Shown piece by piece: positions 9,760 to 18,435 of a DNA stretch of 64,000 bases. How positions within the stretch are numbered: position 1 is the stretch's first letter; the number at the start of each line of letters is the position of its first letter. The notes beneath the pieces were generated by a model, which saw only the letters and a list, made by a program, of their open reading frames with translations, had not been told where the DNA came from and made no database searches. The position numbers and the translations under genes were made by a program. The DNA is from Halomonas shengliensis (lineage in GTDB: Bacteria; Pseudomonadota; Gammaproteobacteria; Pseudomonadales; Halomonadaceae): the NCBI RefSeq assembly GCF_900104135.1, contig NZ_FNIV01000003.1, positions 62,001-126,000 on the forward strand, read 5' to 3'.

Positions 9760-10380
9760 TCACTGCGGGTTGTTGCCGGAAGACGGGTCCTGCTTCAGCT
9801 GCTCGCGCTGCTGATCGCTCAGCAGATCCTGCATCCGATTACGCATGCGCACCTTGTCCGCCATCATCTCGCCCTGGAGGGTGGCCATCTGACCATGGAG
9901 TGCCTGGACCTCCTCCGGATCAGGACGCTCCGCCTGCATCAGCAGCATCATGTCGTCACGCAGGTTCATCATCTCGCCCATGCGTTCGAACTGGGCGGAA
10001 CGGTGCTCCCTGCGCATCTCGCGCAGGGAACTCAGCTGCTCTTCGTCGAGCATTCCGGCCATGCCTCCCATGTTCGCCATCATCGGACAGGGCATCATGC
10101 CGCCCTGGCCGCCCATCATCATGCCGGGGCCCATGCCGCCCTGGCCGCCCATCATCATGCCGGGGCCCATGCCGCCCTGGCCGCCCATCATCATGCCGGG
10201 GCCCATGCCGCCCTGGCCGCCCATCATCATGCCGGGGCCCATACCGCCCTGACCGCCCATCATGCCGCCTTGTTGCATGCCCTGACCCTGTTGCATACCT
10301 TGCGCAGAGGCGGCACCGCTGGTGACGACACCCATGCTGGCGGCCAGAGCGATGGCGAGAAGCTGCTTGTGCTTGATCAT
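9760..10380 (-). CDS. Met-rich periplasmic Spy/CpxP-like protein with tandem repeats
   Basis: 206 residues. The signal peptide (IKHKQLLAIALAASMGVVTSGAASA) is followed by four copies of a 12-residue repeat of the form MMGGQGGMGPGM, then CPMM. The C-terminal half is helical and acidic (EEQLSSLREMRREHRSAQFE, ERPDPEEVQALHGQMATLQG) like Spy/CpxP metal-stress chaperones. Repeated Met is typical of Cu(I) binding. I chose the ATG at 10380 over 10395 because GAGAG lies upstream. It is divergent from the cupredoxin gene, with a 209-bp shared control region. A paralogue lies at 33570. Confidence 0.8.
   Translation of the reverse strand: MIKHKQLLAIALAASMGVVTSGAASAQGMQQGQGMQQGGMMGGQGGMGPGMMMGGQGGMGPGMMMGGQGGMGPGMMMGGQGGMGPGMMMGGQGGMMPCPMMANMGGMAGMLDEEQLSSLREMRREHRSAQFERMGEMMNLRDDMMLLMQAERPDPEEVQALHGQMATLQGEMMADKVRMRNRMQDLLSDQQREQLKQDPSSGNNPQ
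10100..10243. repeat. Four tandem 36-bp repeats inside the Met-rich gene
   Basis: Four nearly identical 36-bp units, in frame, encode the Met/Gly repeat. A degenerate partial unit follows from 10244. They could expand or contract by slippage without breaking the frame. Confidence 0.9.
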
Positions 10381-10522
10381 GTGCTGTACTCTCATCTTGC
10401 TGCTGGTAGAGAAATCGCCTTACCGAGGCAGGGAAGGCTGTTTGGCTTCAGTTATGAGCTTACAACTTATGGGTGGGCCCAATGTCAAGGTGTGATGTGG
10501 ATTGACACTATTTTTTGCTTTG

Positions 10523-10538
10523 TTCAGCTTGTCTTCAG
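10523..10538 (+). promoter_or_regulatory. TTCAG-N6-TTCAG direct repeat (candidate CopR-type box)
   Basis: TTCAG at 10523 and TTCAG at 10534 (11-bp period), followed by GTTTG, about 50 bp before the cupredoxin start. The same arrangement recurs ahead of copA, the two secreted paralogues and lgt. An 11-bp direct repeat is typical of OmpR/PhoB-family regulators such as the one encoded at 11100. Confidence 0.6.
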
Positions 10539-10589
10539 GTTTGTGCGTTACAAGTGAACTCCCCTGACTCAACTAAAAGAGGGTATATC

Positions 10590-11090
10590 ATGCGCAAGAC
10601 TCTACTGACGCTGGCACTCGGCCTCGCTACGACAGCTGCCTTCGCTGGTGCTGGGCACGGCGGCTCTCAAGCTGCGGTGAGCGATGCCGACATCGATCGC
10701 ACCATCCGCGTCGAGGCGGGTGACATGTGGTTCGACTCGGAGAAGCTCAACATTGCTCCCGGCGAAACAATCAAGTTCGAAATTGTTAATACTGGTAACG
10801 TGGAGCACGAATTCGTCATCGGTGATGCCGAGGCTCAGGAAGCACATCGCAAGATGATGCAGGAGATGGGGGGTAGCCATGGCGGTGGTGGTGGCCATGG
10901 TGGTCACGAAGGCCATGACATGGCCGAAGGCGAGCATGGTGGCAGCATGCCGTCAGTGACCATCGCGCCGGGTGACACCGCAGAGCTTGTATGGACTGCC
11001 CCCCAGAATGTGGACGGGCTGCAGTACGCCTGCAACATTCCGGGCCATTATGAGGCAGGCATGTCCGGAAATATCGATTTACAGGGGTAA
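10590..11090 (+). CDS. Periplasmic cupredoxin (CopI-like) copper-resistance protein
   Basis: 166 residues with a signal peptide (MRKTLLTLALGLATTAAFAG). The type-1 copper ligands are visible: His in NVEHEFVIG, then YACNIPGHYEAGM supplying Cys, His and Met. A His/Met-rich insert (GGSHGGGGGHGGHEGHDMAE) lies between the strands, as in CopI-type cupredoxins that confer copper tolerance in the periplasm. The ATG at 10590 follows AGAGGG. The response-regulator gene begins 9 bp after the stop, so the two are probably co-transcribed. Confidence 0.85.
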   Translation: MRKTLLTLALGLATTAAFAGAGHGGSQAAVSDADIDRTIRVEAGDMWFDSEKLNIAPGETIKFEIVNTGNVEHEFVIGDAEAQEAHRKMMQEMGGSHGGGGGHGGHEGHDMAEGEHGGSMPSVTIAPGDTAELVWTAPQNVDGLQYACNIPGHYEAGMSGNIDLQG

Positions 11091-11099
11091 GTTTTTTAC

Positions 11100-11765
11100 A
11101 TGAAACTGTTGCTTCTTGAAGATGACGACCTTCTCGCAGAGAGTCTGGCCGAAAGTCTGAAAGACAACGGTTACCGGGTTGACTTGGCCACTTCGCTGAA
11201 AGTGGCCAGGTCACTTATGGCAACCGAGCACTATGAACTGGTAATCCTCGATCTCGGTCTTCCAGACGGCTCTGGGCTGGATTTGCTCAAGAAGTGGCGT
11301 AAAGATGGATACGACCTTCCTGTTCTGATTCTGACTGCTCGAGATACCTGGGAAGATAAGGTCGTAGGTCTTGAAGAAGGTGCTGATGATTACTTGACAA
11401 AGCCCTTTCATGAGCCTGAGCTCATCGCCAGGATTAGAGCACTACTTCGCAGGAAGTTTGGCAGTACGTCGAATGAGCTTTCTCTCAATGGTATTATGTT
11501 GGACGAGGCAAGTCGATCTGTCAGCGTCAATGGTAGGGCTTGGCAGTCCCTGACTGGAACTGAGTTCGCCCTCATGCGTTATTTTATGCATCATCCAGAT
11601 CGGGTGCTATCTAAGGAACGCCTTCTCCAGCAACTTTATGCATTGGATCAAGATGCGGCGACGCCTAATATTATCGAAGTGTATGTTGCCAGATTGCGCC
11701 GTTATGTAGGGAAATCGGTGATCCAGACTCGGCGCGGACAGGGGTATGTCTTTGTTACGCATTGA
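11100..11765 (+). CDS. OmpR/PhoB-family response regulator, probable copper regulator
   Basis: 221 residues. The receiver domain has the acidic pocket LLLEDDDLLAES, phospho-acceptor Asp51 in LVILDLGLPDGSG and Lys in LTKPFHEPEL. A winged-helix DNA-binding domain (SLTGTEFALMRYFMHHPDRV..IEVYVARLRRYV) follows. It overlaps the sensor kinase gene by 20 bp and lies between the cupredoxin and copA. Role inferred from position: activates the copper genes in response to periplasmic Cu, as CopR/CusR do elsewhere. The recurrent TTCAG-N6-TTCAG sequences are its likely targets. Codon use is slightly less GC-rich than in copA. Confidence 0.88.
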   Translation: MKLLLLEDDDLLAESLAESLKDNGYRVDLATSLKVARSLMATEHYELVILDLGLPDGSGLDLLKKWRKDGYDLPVLILTARDTWEDKVVGLEEGADDYLTKPFHEPELIARIRALLRRKFGSTSNELSLNGIMLDEASRSVSVNGRAWQSLTGTEFALMRYFMHHPDRVLSKERLLQQLYALDQDAATPNIIEVYVARLRRYVGKSVIQTRRGQGYVFVTH

Positions 11766-13080
11766 CGGACGAAGCCTGCGAATCCGCTTGCTGTGTTGGC
11801 TCTCTGGCATTGCCATCATCGTGACCGGAGCCACATGGCTGTTGCATGGTATCTTGCTTCAAGACCTGGCGCGCGATTTTCTCGGAGAGCGCCTGAAACG
11901 AGAAGCCGATCATGCGATTGAACAAGTCAAGCAGGATCATATTTCTACCCCAGTCGTGCTGGATTCCGCGAGCCGTGGCTTTCAAGCCTTTCACCACTTG
12001 TACGTTCTACGCTTAGGAAGCGATATCTCCTCTTCAGACCCACGTTGGGTGAAGGCGCTGAACTTTTTGTTGGATGATACCAGTGATGCTCTCGTGGAAG
12101 TAAGAGATGGGGAGCAACATATATTGGTATATCGGCGATCTTTCACTTTGGAGGAAGATCGTGGGGTGCTACTTGTTGGTGAAGATTTTTCTCAGGTAGA
12201 AGCAGGGCTGCATGAGCTTCACTGGTGGGTAGCGGCTATTGCGGCAGTTCTGTTACTGCTCCTGGTGCTGCTGAATATTCTGGCGGTCAATAGAGGCTTG
12301 ATACCTCTCTCACGACTCAGGGAGCAACTTGGAGAACTTCGGACTGGAGATCGAGAGCGTCTATCCTTGGATGTTCCTTCTGAACTTGATAGCTTGGTTA
12401 TTCAGCTCAACCGGCTCATGGACGAGATCGATAGTCGTTTGCAACGCTCCCGCGACTCGGTGGCAAACTTGTCTCACGCACTCAAGACGCCGCTCGCGGC
12501 GGTAACCCAGGTATTGCGAGGGACGCGTCCTATTGATGATACTCGTCGCCAGAAGCTGGTGCAGCGTCTCGAGGAGATTCACGCCCAACTGGATGCAGAA
12601 CTTAGGCGGTCAAGGATTGCGGGCCCAAACGCGGGGCGTATGTCTGATCTCCATCGTGATTGCACAAGGTTGACCGAGATGTTTCGAGGTCTTTACCCAA
12701 ACATTAATTTCACCATGAGCTTGCCGGGGGAATTTGAGAAACGTGTACCCATCGAATCTCAGGACTTTTCCGAAATGCTCGGGATTGTGCTTGACAATGC
12801 CGGCAAGTGGGCCAGTAGCAAAGTGGACAGTCGCATTGTGCTCGATGATGTCCTCAGGATTACCGTTGAGGATGACGGTCCTGGTGTTCCAGTAGATGAC
12901 CTGCCTCGCCTTGGCCAGCGCGGCCGGCGGCTGGATGAAAGTCATCCTGGGTATGGCCTTGGCTTGTCTATTCTGTGGCAACTCATGACGCGCTATGCCG
13001 GGAAAGTGAGGTTTGAGCCCAGTGCACTGGGGGGCTTGTGCGTGAGGATGGAGGTGCCCATCAAGGAATCTACCGATTAA
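11746..13080 (+). CDS. Sensor histidine kinase, partner of the regulator at 11100
   Basis: 444 residues in the PhoQ/QseC-like layout. TM1 (LLCWLSGIAIIVTGATWLLH) and TM2 (WWVAAIAAVLLLLLVLLNIL) enclose a periplasmic sensor domain of about 140 residues. A HAMP-like segment follows, then the H-box SHALKTPLAAVTQVLR with phospho-acceptor His244, and an ATPase domain with EDDGPGVPVDD and GYGLGLSI. It probably senses metal in the periplasm and phosphorylates Asp51 of the overlapping regulator. The first 20 bp overlap the regulator gene. Confidence 0.87.
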   Translation: MSLLRIDGRSLRIRLLCWLSGIAIIVTGATWLLHGILLQDLARDFLGERLKREADHAIEQVKQDHISTPVVLDSASRGFQAFHHLYVLRLGSDISSSDPRWVKALNFLLDDTSDALVEVRDGEQHILVYRRSFTLEEDRGVLLVGEDFSQVEAGLHELHWWVAAIAAVLLLLLVLLNILAVNRGLIPLSRLREQLGELRTGDRERLSLDVPSELDSLVIQLNRLMDEIDSRLQRSRDSVANLSHALKTPLAAVTQVLRGTRPIDDTRRQKLVQRLEEIHAQLDAELRRSRIAGPNAGRMSDLHRDCTRLTEMFRGLYPNINFTMSLPGEFEKRVPIESQDFSEMLGIVLDNAGKWASSKVDSRIVLDDVLRITVEDDGPGVPVDDLPRLGQRGRRLDESHPGYGLGLSILWQLMTRYAGKVRFEPSALGGLCVRMEVPIKESTD

Positions 13081-13089
13081 TTGCGCATT

Positions 13090-13105
13090 TTCAGGCCTGT
13101 TTCAG
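13090..13105 (+). promoter_or_regulatory. TTCAG-N6-TTCAG box upstream of copA
   Basis: TTCAG at 13090 and 13101, followed by GTTCG, ending about 47 bp before the copA ATG. It has the same period and downstream GTT as the cupredoxin box. Confidence 0.6.
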
Positions 13106-13152
13106 GTTCGTCAGTCAAACTGGCTCGCGTCAAACATGGACGGGAGTCACAC

Positions 13153-14973
13153 ATGGCAAACTCGCGCGTCATCACGCACCCGATGTCACGTCGTCAGATC
13201 CTCAAAGGCGGTGCGGCGCTTGGCCTTGGGTCGGCAGCGGCCCTTAGCCTACGTCCTAGCTGGGCCAACCCCTGGGGTCAGACCAATGTCTATTCCAAGG
13301 GAGTCGAAGAGGGGCCGGAGGTGTCGCTGGCCATCCGCCGCGAATCGATCCTGATCGACGGCAAGGAGGCACGCCCGATCAGCATCAACGGCACCAGCCC
13401 CGGGCCGATGATCCGGCTCAAGGAAGGCCAGGACGCCGTGCTGCGGGTCACCAACCTGCTCGACGAGCCCACGTCCATCCACTGGCATGGCCTGATCCTG
13501 CCGCCTGGGATGGATGGCGTACCGGGAGTGAGCTTTCCCGGCATCGCGCCGGGCGAGACCTTCACCTACCGTTTCCCCGTTCGCCAGAACGGTACCTACT
13601 GGTATCACAGCCACTCCGGCCTGCAGGAGCAGCTCGGCCATGCTGGCCCGCTGATCATCGATGCCGCCGGACGCGAGCCCTTCCGTTACGACCGTGAGCA
13701 CGTGCTGCTGCTCACCGACTGGACCTTCGAGGACCCCATGGCGGTCTTCCGCAACCTCAAGACCGCCGAGGGCTACTACAACTTCCAGGAGCGTACCGTC
13801 GCCGACTTCTTCGCCGACGTGCGTGAGAAGGGCTTTGCCGCCACCGCCGAAATGCGCGGCATGTGGGCGAAGATGCGCATGAGCTCGCGTGACATCGCCG
13901 ATGTCACCGGAAGTACCTACACCTACCTGCTCAATGGTCACTCGCCCGAAGAGAATTGGACGGCGTTGTTCAAGGCCGGTGAGCGGGTCCGTCTACGGGT
14001 GATCAACGGCTCGGCCATGTCCTACTTCGACGTGCGTATTCCCGGGTTGAAGATGACCGTGGTGGCCGCCGACGGCCAGCCGGTGCAGCCGGTTCCCGTC
14101 GACGAGTTCCGCATAGGGGTGGCCGAGACTTACGACGTGCTGGTCGCCCCCGAGGACGACACGGCCTATACGATCTTCGCTGAGGCAATGGATCGCAGCG
14201 GTTACGCCCGCGCCACCCTGGCGCCGCGCGAGGGCATGGCCGCCGAGATTCCCGAGCGTCGCAAGATTGCCGACCGCGGCATGGAGGCCATGGGTGCCCA
14301 CGGCATGGGCAGCATGGAGGGCATGGACCACTCCGGCATGGGCGGCTCAGACATGCAGGGCATGGATCATTCCGGCATGAACGGCTCGGACATGCAGGGC
14401 CTGGATCACTCCAGCATGCAGGGCATGGACCATTCCAACATGCAGGGCATGTCAGGTGAAGAGAACAGGATGAACGCCAATGGCATGCTGGCGGCAGGGG
14501 CGGCTCAGCCTGGCTCTCGCTACGATCAGGCCGGTATCGGTATCGATCCCGGCGAGCGCCGGATGCTGGTCTACCGGGATCTCAAGGCCTTTACTCCCTG
14601 GCCGGACCGCCGTGAGCCTGAGCGTGAGCTGGAACTGCACCTCACCGGCAATATGGAACGCTACATGTGGTCCTTCGACGGCAAGAAGTTCAGTGAAGTG
14701 ACTGGCCCCATTCACTTCAATAAGGATGAGCGCCTGCGCCTGATCCTGATCAACGACACCATGATGGAGCATCCCATCCATCTCCATGGCATGTGGATGG
14801 AGCTGGAGAACGGCCAGGGCGAGTTGATCCCGCGCAAGCACACCCTGAACGTCAAGCCGGGTGAGCGCGTCTCGGCGCTGATCACCGCTGACGCCGAGGG
14901 CAGCTGGGCCTTCCACTGCCACCTGCTCTACCACATGGATGCCGGCATGTTCCGGGTCGTCAAGGTTTCGTAA
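13153..14973 (+). CDS. copA: Multicopper oxidase CopA/PcoA (copper resistance)
   Basis: 606 residues. A Tat signal (MSRRQILKGGAALGLGSAAA) precedes three cupredoxin domains. Copper-ligand motifs are HWHGLILPPGMDG (first His is His110), YWYHSHSGLQEQ, HPIHLHGMWMEL and FHCHLLYHMDAGMF. A Met-rich segment with repeated MDHSGM/SDMQGM units (about residues 380-435) is typical of PcoA/CopA and binds extra Cu(I). The enzyme oxidises Cu(I) in the periplasm. The ATG at 13153 follows GGGAG at good spacing; the frame extends upstream to 13081 without a credible start. copB follows after 9 bp. Confidence 0.95.
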   Translation: MANSRVITHPMSRRQILKGGAALGLGSAAALSLRPSWANPWGQTNVYSKGVEEGPEVSLAIRRESILIDGKEARPISINGTSPGPMIRLKEGQDAVLRVTNLLDEPTSIHWHGLILPPGMDGVPGVSFPGIAPGETFTYRFPVRQNGTYWYHSHSGLQEQLGHAGPLIIDAAGREPFRYDREHVLLLTDWTFEDPMAVFRNLKTAEGYYNFQERTVADFFADVREKGFAATAEMRGMWAKMRMSSRDIADVTGSTYTYLLNGHSPEENWTALFKAGERVRLRVINGSAMSYFDVRIPGLKMTVVAADGQPVQPVPVDEFRIGVAETYDVLVAPEDDTAYTIFAEAMDRSGYARATLAPREGMAAEIPERRKIADRGMEAMGAHGMGSMEGMDHSGMGGSDMQGMDHSGMNGSDMQGLDHSSMQGMDHSNMQGMSGEENRMNANGMLAAGAAQPGSRYDQAGIGIDPGERRMLVYRDLKAFTPWPDRREPERELELHLTGNMERYMWSFDGKKFSEVTGPIHFNKDERLRLILINDTMMEHPIHLHGMWMELENGQGELIPRKHTLNVKPGERVSALITADAEGSWAFHCHLLYHMDAGMFRVVKVS

Positions 14974-14982
14974 GGAGAAGGC

Positions 14983-15753
14983 ATGAATAACAGAATCCCA
15001 CTGACCGCCGCCGGTGTCCTGCTGGCCACGACAGCGTTTTCCGTCGCCCAGGCAGAGGACGGCTACGATGCTCCGGCCGGCTGGCCGTCACCGGTTGTGG
15101 AACACAATATGGGCATGGCACTGTTCGACCGGCTCGAGTACGTCGTGCCCGACAAGGGGGAAGAGGCCGTGGTTTGGGACTTCGAGGCCTGGTACGGCGG
15201 CGACGTCAACCGTGTCTACCTGAAGTCCGAGGGCGAGAACGTCCAGGGCGATGGCGAGGACGCCGAGTTCGAATCCCTGGAGCTTCTCTATAGCCGGTTG
15301 ATCGCTGACTTCTGGGAACTCCAGGGCGGCATCGGCTATCAGGGCGGTGTGTTCTCGGACGACCATGCCGAACGCGGCTATGGGGTCATCGGCCTGCAGG
15401 GTGTGATGCCCTACGGGATCGAGACTGACGTGGCACTTCAGGTCAGCGACGAGGGAGACGTCTCGGCTAGTGTCGAGGGTGAGTATGACCTGCGTTTAAC
15501 CCAGCGCCTCTATCTGCAGCCACGTACCGAAATTGCCGTCGCTGCCAGCGAGGTCGAGGAGTTCGGGGTCGGGAAGGGGCTCAACTCCGTGCGTGCCGGT
15601 ATGCGCCTGGGCTATCAGGTAACCCGGCGGTTCGCGCCCTACGTGGGTGGCTACTGGGAGAAGCAGTACGGGGATACCGCCGATCTCTCGCGTGCCGGAG
15701 GTGATGCCACGGAAGATACCGGTCTCGTAGCCGGGGTAAGGCTGATGTTCTAG
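14983..15753 (+). CDS. copB: Copper resistance protein CopB/PcoB (outer membrane)
   Basis: 256 residues with a signal peptide (TAAGVLLATTAFSVAQAE). The mature protein shows family hallmarks: VEHNMGMALFDRLEY, WDFEAWYGGDVNRVYLKSEG and alternating beta-strand segments such as LRLTQRLYLQPRTEIAVAAS ending in aromatic and hydrophobic residues (VAGVRLMF). PcoB/CopB proteins form an outer-membrane barrel acting with CopA. This one lacks the long Met/His-rich N-terminus of some homologues. The gene is 9 bp downstream of copA and followed by a strong terminator. Confidence 0.93.
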   Translation: MNNRIPLTAAGVLLATTAFSVAQAEDGYDAPAGWPSPVVEHNMGMALFDRLEYVVPDKGEEAVVWDFEAWYGGDVNRVYLKSEGENVQGDGEDAEFESLELLYSRLIADFWELQGGIGYQGGVFSDDHAERGYGVIGLQGVMPYGIETDVALQVSDEGDVSASVEGEYDLRLTQRLYLQPRTEIAVAASEVEEFGVGKGLNSVRAGMRLGYQVTRRFAPYVGGYWEKQYGDTADLSRAGGDATEDTGLVAGVRLMF

Positions 15754-15776
15754 CCATCCTTGTATGTCGGTGCTTG

Positions 15777-15803
15777 CGCCACCTTCCGGTGGCGTTTTTT
15801 TTT
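15777..15803 (+). terminator. Rho-independent terminator after copAB
   Basis: A 7-bp stem CGCCACC/GGTGGCG with loop TTCC is followed by nine T, 24 bp after the copB stop. Confidence 0.9.
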
Positions 15804-15821
15804 ACCCTTCACCTACGTATA

Positions 15822-15837
15822 TTCAGCTCTATTTCAA
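15822..15837 (+). promoter_or_regulatory. TTCAG-N6-TTCAA box
   Basis: TTCAG at 15822 and TTCAA at 15833, followed by GTT, between the copAB terminator and the next gene. It matches the proposed CopR-type box in 9 of 10 core bases. Confidence 0.5.
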
Positions 15838-15883
15838 GTTGCACCACTATCATGACAGTGTCACCAAAACGGAGAGACCTCTC

Positions 15884-16300
15884 ATGAAGTTCAAGACAAT
15901 TACTTTTGGAATGGCAGTGGCAAGCATGTTTTCAATGCCTGTCCTCGCCAATATGGGAGCCAGTGTCCAGGAGATGCCGGTTTTGGAAAGAGGAGTATCT
16001 CCTACACAGATCCTGGCTAATGGACACCCGAAACGCTTCCAGATTAAGATTGACCAGCCCACGACGCTGAGAGTCTCAAGTGAACACTTTGCGGGAGTGT
16101 CGAGTCAGGGTAATCAGATCAAAGCGATATTATATGATGATGCCGGTAACCGTGTAGCGGAAGCATCCAGCCCTCGAGGTCACTTTCAGCTCAACAGACA
16201 GCTGCAACCTGGGAGTTATCAAATTGAAGTGTCAGGATCATCACTGGGAGGCAATGCTGAGAGTGATCGAAACCGGTATGAGCTTCACACTGCATACTGA
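15884..16300 (+). CDS. Small secreted protein, tandem paralogue 1, unknown function
   Basis: 138 residues with a signal peptide (FKTITFGMAVASMFSMPVLA). The mature part resembles a small beta-sandwich of the pre-peptidase type: PTTLRVSSEHFAG, IKAILYDDAGNRVAEAS, GHFQLNRQLQPGSYQIEVSG. It shares this layout with the next gene at 16525, so the pair arose by duplication. It has its own ribosome site (GGAGAG), upstream TTCAG box and downstream terminator. Location suggests a role in the copper envelope response, but no metal-ligand cluster is visible. Confidence 0.75.
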   Translation: MKFKTITFGMAVASMFSMPVLANMGASVQEMPVLERGVSPTQILANGHPKRFQIKIDQPTTLRVSSEHFAGVSSQGNQIKAILYDDAGNRVAEASSPRGHFQLNRQLQPGSYQIEVSGSSLGGNAESDRNRYELHTAY

Positions 16301-16334
16301 ATGAAGTAGTCGGGCAGAGTTTTTTTATCATAGT

Positions 16335-16358
16335 GGCCAGCCTTGAGCTGGCCTTTTT
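16335..16358 (+). terminator. Rho-independent terminator
   Basis: Stem GGCCAGC/GCTGGCC with loop CTTGA and five T, 34 bp after the paralogue-1 stop. Confidence 0.85.
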
Positions 16359-16459
16359 CATTACAGCCCAATCATGGGTAATTTTTTGGGTAGCCACAAG
16401 TCATGTTGGCAATGCAAGTGAATAGTCATGACCTGTGTCATGGTTTTTAAGTCTACCTG

Positions 16460-16475
16460 TTAAGCCTGGGTTCAG
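16460..16475 (+). promoter_or_regulatory. TTAAG-N6-TTCAG box
   Basis: TTAAG at 16460 and TTCAG at 16471, followed by GTAGG, 50 bp before paralogue 2. It has the same 11-bp period with one changed base in the first half-site. Confidence 0.5.
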
Positions 16476-16524
16476 GTAGGAGGGGTAGTCTAGCCCTGTC
16501 ATCAAACAGAAATGGAGAGTTGAC

Positions 16525-16938
16525 ATGAAAATCAAATTTGCACTTGCCGCCGCCATTATTAGCATCGTTGCTACTCCGGCATTTGCGAGCTTTGGTCATA
16601 CTGAATCCCAAGGCAGGCAGCTGACGGAGGGGATTACGTCTGGTGGGATTTTGACCAGCGGCTTCCCACATGAATATGCACTTTCGTTAAACGAAAGTTC
16701 GGAGGTGAAAATTGCCAGTGATCACTTTCCAGGATCATCAAGTCTTACACTTGGGATGAAGGCAAAGTTGATGAATGATTCAGGGAAAACTATTGCGGAA
16801 GTAGATTCATTCAATGGAGACTTCACGATTGATGAAAAGCTCGAGAAAGGCGAATATCGCCTGATGGTATCAGGTGATAGTGGTGGGCTTGGTGATAGTG
16901 ATATGCACCAGTACAGTCTGCATGTAGACATTCAGTGA
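16525..16938 (+). CDS. Small secreted protein, tandem paralogue 2, unknown function
   Basis: 137 residues with a signal peptide (KIKFALAAAIISIVATPAFA). It matches paralogue 1 in layout and key phrases: SSEVKIASDHFPGSSS against TTLRVSSEHFAGVSS, MKAKLMNDSGKTIAEVDS against IKAILYDDAGNRVAEAS, and LEKGEYRLMVSG against LQPGSYQIEVSG. It is more acidic and AT-richer. It ends in a long hairpin and sits just before the CusCBA operon. Possibly a periplasmic stress or binding protein; the family is not recognised. Confidence 0.75.
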   Translation: MKIKFALAAAIISIVATPAFASFGHTESQGRQLTEGITSGGILTSGFPHEYALSLNESSEVKIASDHFPGSSSLTLGMKAKLMNDSGKTIAEVDSFNGDFTIDEKLEKGEYRLMVSGDSGGLGDSDMHQYSLHVDIQ

Positions 16939-16946
16939 TGCGCGGT

Positions 16947-16972
16947 GGTTGGCCAGCTAATGCTGGCCAACC
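16947..16972 (+). terminator. Strong hairpin after paralogue 2
   Basis: A perfect 11-bp stem GGTTGGCCAGC/GCTGGCCAACC with loop TAAT. There is no T-run, so it may be a terminator or mRNA-stabilising hairpin. Confidence 0.55.
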
Positions 16973-17095
16973 AGCGTCCCAGTAAGATTTTGGTTTTCCG
17001 AATAGATTTCCAGTCATGGTGTATTATGGCTGAGTATTTAATTTAGTTATGATGATGTTTTGCTGTGTGGCATAACCTTTTCGTGGAGATCTGCT

Positions 17096-18400
17096 GTGAT
17101 CAAGGCTGCATTATTACTCACCGGTGTCTTGGGTGTCGCCTGGATGCCAGCTATTGCTGTTGCCGGAAGTGAAGCGGACAGTTTGCAAAAAGCGATACAG
17201 ATAGCCATTGATCAAGACCCTTGGTTAACCGGAAGTATGTCCACTGAAGCCGCCCTTGAGAACGAGGCCATTGCATCGGCCCAGCTACCTGATCCCCAGA
17301 TTTCATTGAAAGCGGGAAATCTGCCGGTTGATACCTTTGACTTGAATCAAGAAGGTATGACCCAGTTCAGCGTAGGAATCAGTCAGAAATTTCCCAGAGG
17401 AGATAGCCTGGCGCTTGCCAAGCAACAAAAGCAGCAGATTGCGGCCCAACAGCCGATGTTGCGGCAGGATAGGGAAGCCAGAGTCGAGGCTACGGTCAGC
17501 CAGCTTTGGCTGGAGGCCACTCGAGCTCAGCTGAGCATCGAGCGGATAGAGCGTGATCGTAGCTTGTTTGAGCAGCTAGCTGATGTCGCCGAGGTGAGTT
17601 ATTCGTCCGCCTTTGGAATGACCCGCCAAGACGATGTGATTCGTGCTCAGTTGGAGTTGACTCGCCTGGAGGACCGGTTGACCGATCTCAGGCAGCAACA
17701 GGAGGCCGTTGAACGACAGCTATCTGAATGGCTGGGGAGCGAAGCGATAATGCCGGTAGTGGCGGATTTCCCCGGGCTGGAATTGGAAGAACCTAAGCTT
17801 TTCACTGCCGTTGAGCGTCCCAATCGTCAGGCATGGTATGAGCGGGTGAGGTATCACCCTGCCGTGCTGGCAGTCGATAAGTCGATTGATGCCATGGAAA
17901 TTGGAGTCGATGCAGCGAGGCAGCAGTACAAGCCAGAATGGGGTGTGTCGGCCCAGTATGGCTACCGCGAAGACGACCCCATGGGTGGGAGCCGAGCGGA
18001 TTTGTTCTCCGTCGGCGTCACATTCGACGTGCCTATCTTTACGGAAAATCGACAGGACAAGCGAGTGGCGGCGGCTGCCTCTCGCCATGAATCAGTGCAA
18101 TATCAAAGGGAAAGCTTGATACGTGAACTGATTGCCAGGCTAGAAACAAATTGGGCTAAGTTGTCGCGGCTTGATGAAAGGCTTGCACTGTATGGGAATC
18201 GCTTGTTGCCAGAGCTGAGCGAACAGGCCGAAGCTTCCCTGAATGCCTATAACAATGACGATGGTGATTTTGCAGAAGCCGTGCGGGCACGAATTGATGA
18301 AACCAATGCGAGTGTGGAGCTCATAGGCCTGAAAGCCCAACGACTCAAGGTGATCTCGGATATCAACTACCTGCTGTCCCAAGGCACGTCTTCACGCTAA
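17096..18400 (+). CDS. cusC: TolC-family outer-membrane factor of the heavy-metal efflux system (CusC-like)
   Basis: 434 residues. I chose the GTG at 17096 because GGAG lies 7 bp upstream and a signal peptide follows directly (IKAALLLTGVLGVAWMPAIA). No lipobox Cys is visible, unlike E. coli CusC. Two TolC-type repeats are present (QLPDPQISLKAGNLPVDTF; later PEWGVSAQYGYREDD and DLFSVGVTFDVPIF), with long helical stretches between. It would form the outer-membrane channel for the adaptor and RND pump encoded immediately downstream. The upstream region lacks an obvious TTCAG box. Confidence 0.88.
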   Translation: MIKAALLLTGVLGVAWMPAIAVAGSEADSLQKAIQIAIDQDPWLTGSMSTEAALENEAIASAQLPDPQISLKAGNLPVDTFDLNQEGMTQFSVGISQKFPRGDSLALAKQQKQQIAAQQPMLRQDREARVEATVSQLWLEATRAQLSIERIERDRSLFEQLADVAEVSYSSAFGMTRQDDVIRAQLELTRLEDRLTDLRQQQEAVERQLSEWLGSEAIMPVVADFPGLELEEPKLFTAVERPNRQAWYERVRYHPAVLAVDKSIDAMEIGVDAARQQYKPEWGVSAQYGYREDDPMGGSRADLFSVGVTFDVPIFTENRQDKRVAAAASRHESVQYQRESLIRELIARLETNWAKLSRLDERLALYGNRLLPELSEQAEASLNAYNNDDGDFAEAVRARIDETNASVELIGLKAQRLKVISDINYLLSQGTSSR

Positions 18401-18435
18401 CTCACGACTTCTCAAGTCTGGAATGAGACATCACG

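Noticed and set aside
10100..10243. Possible CRISPR array from four regular 36-bp repeats
   Set aside because: The repeats are directly adjacent without spacers and in frame inside a Met-rich gene.
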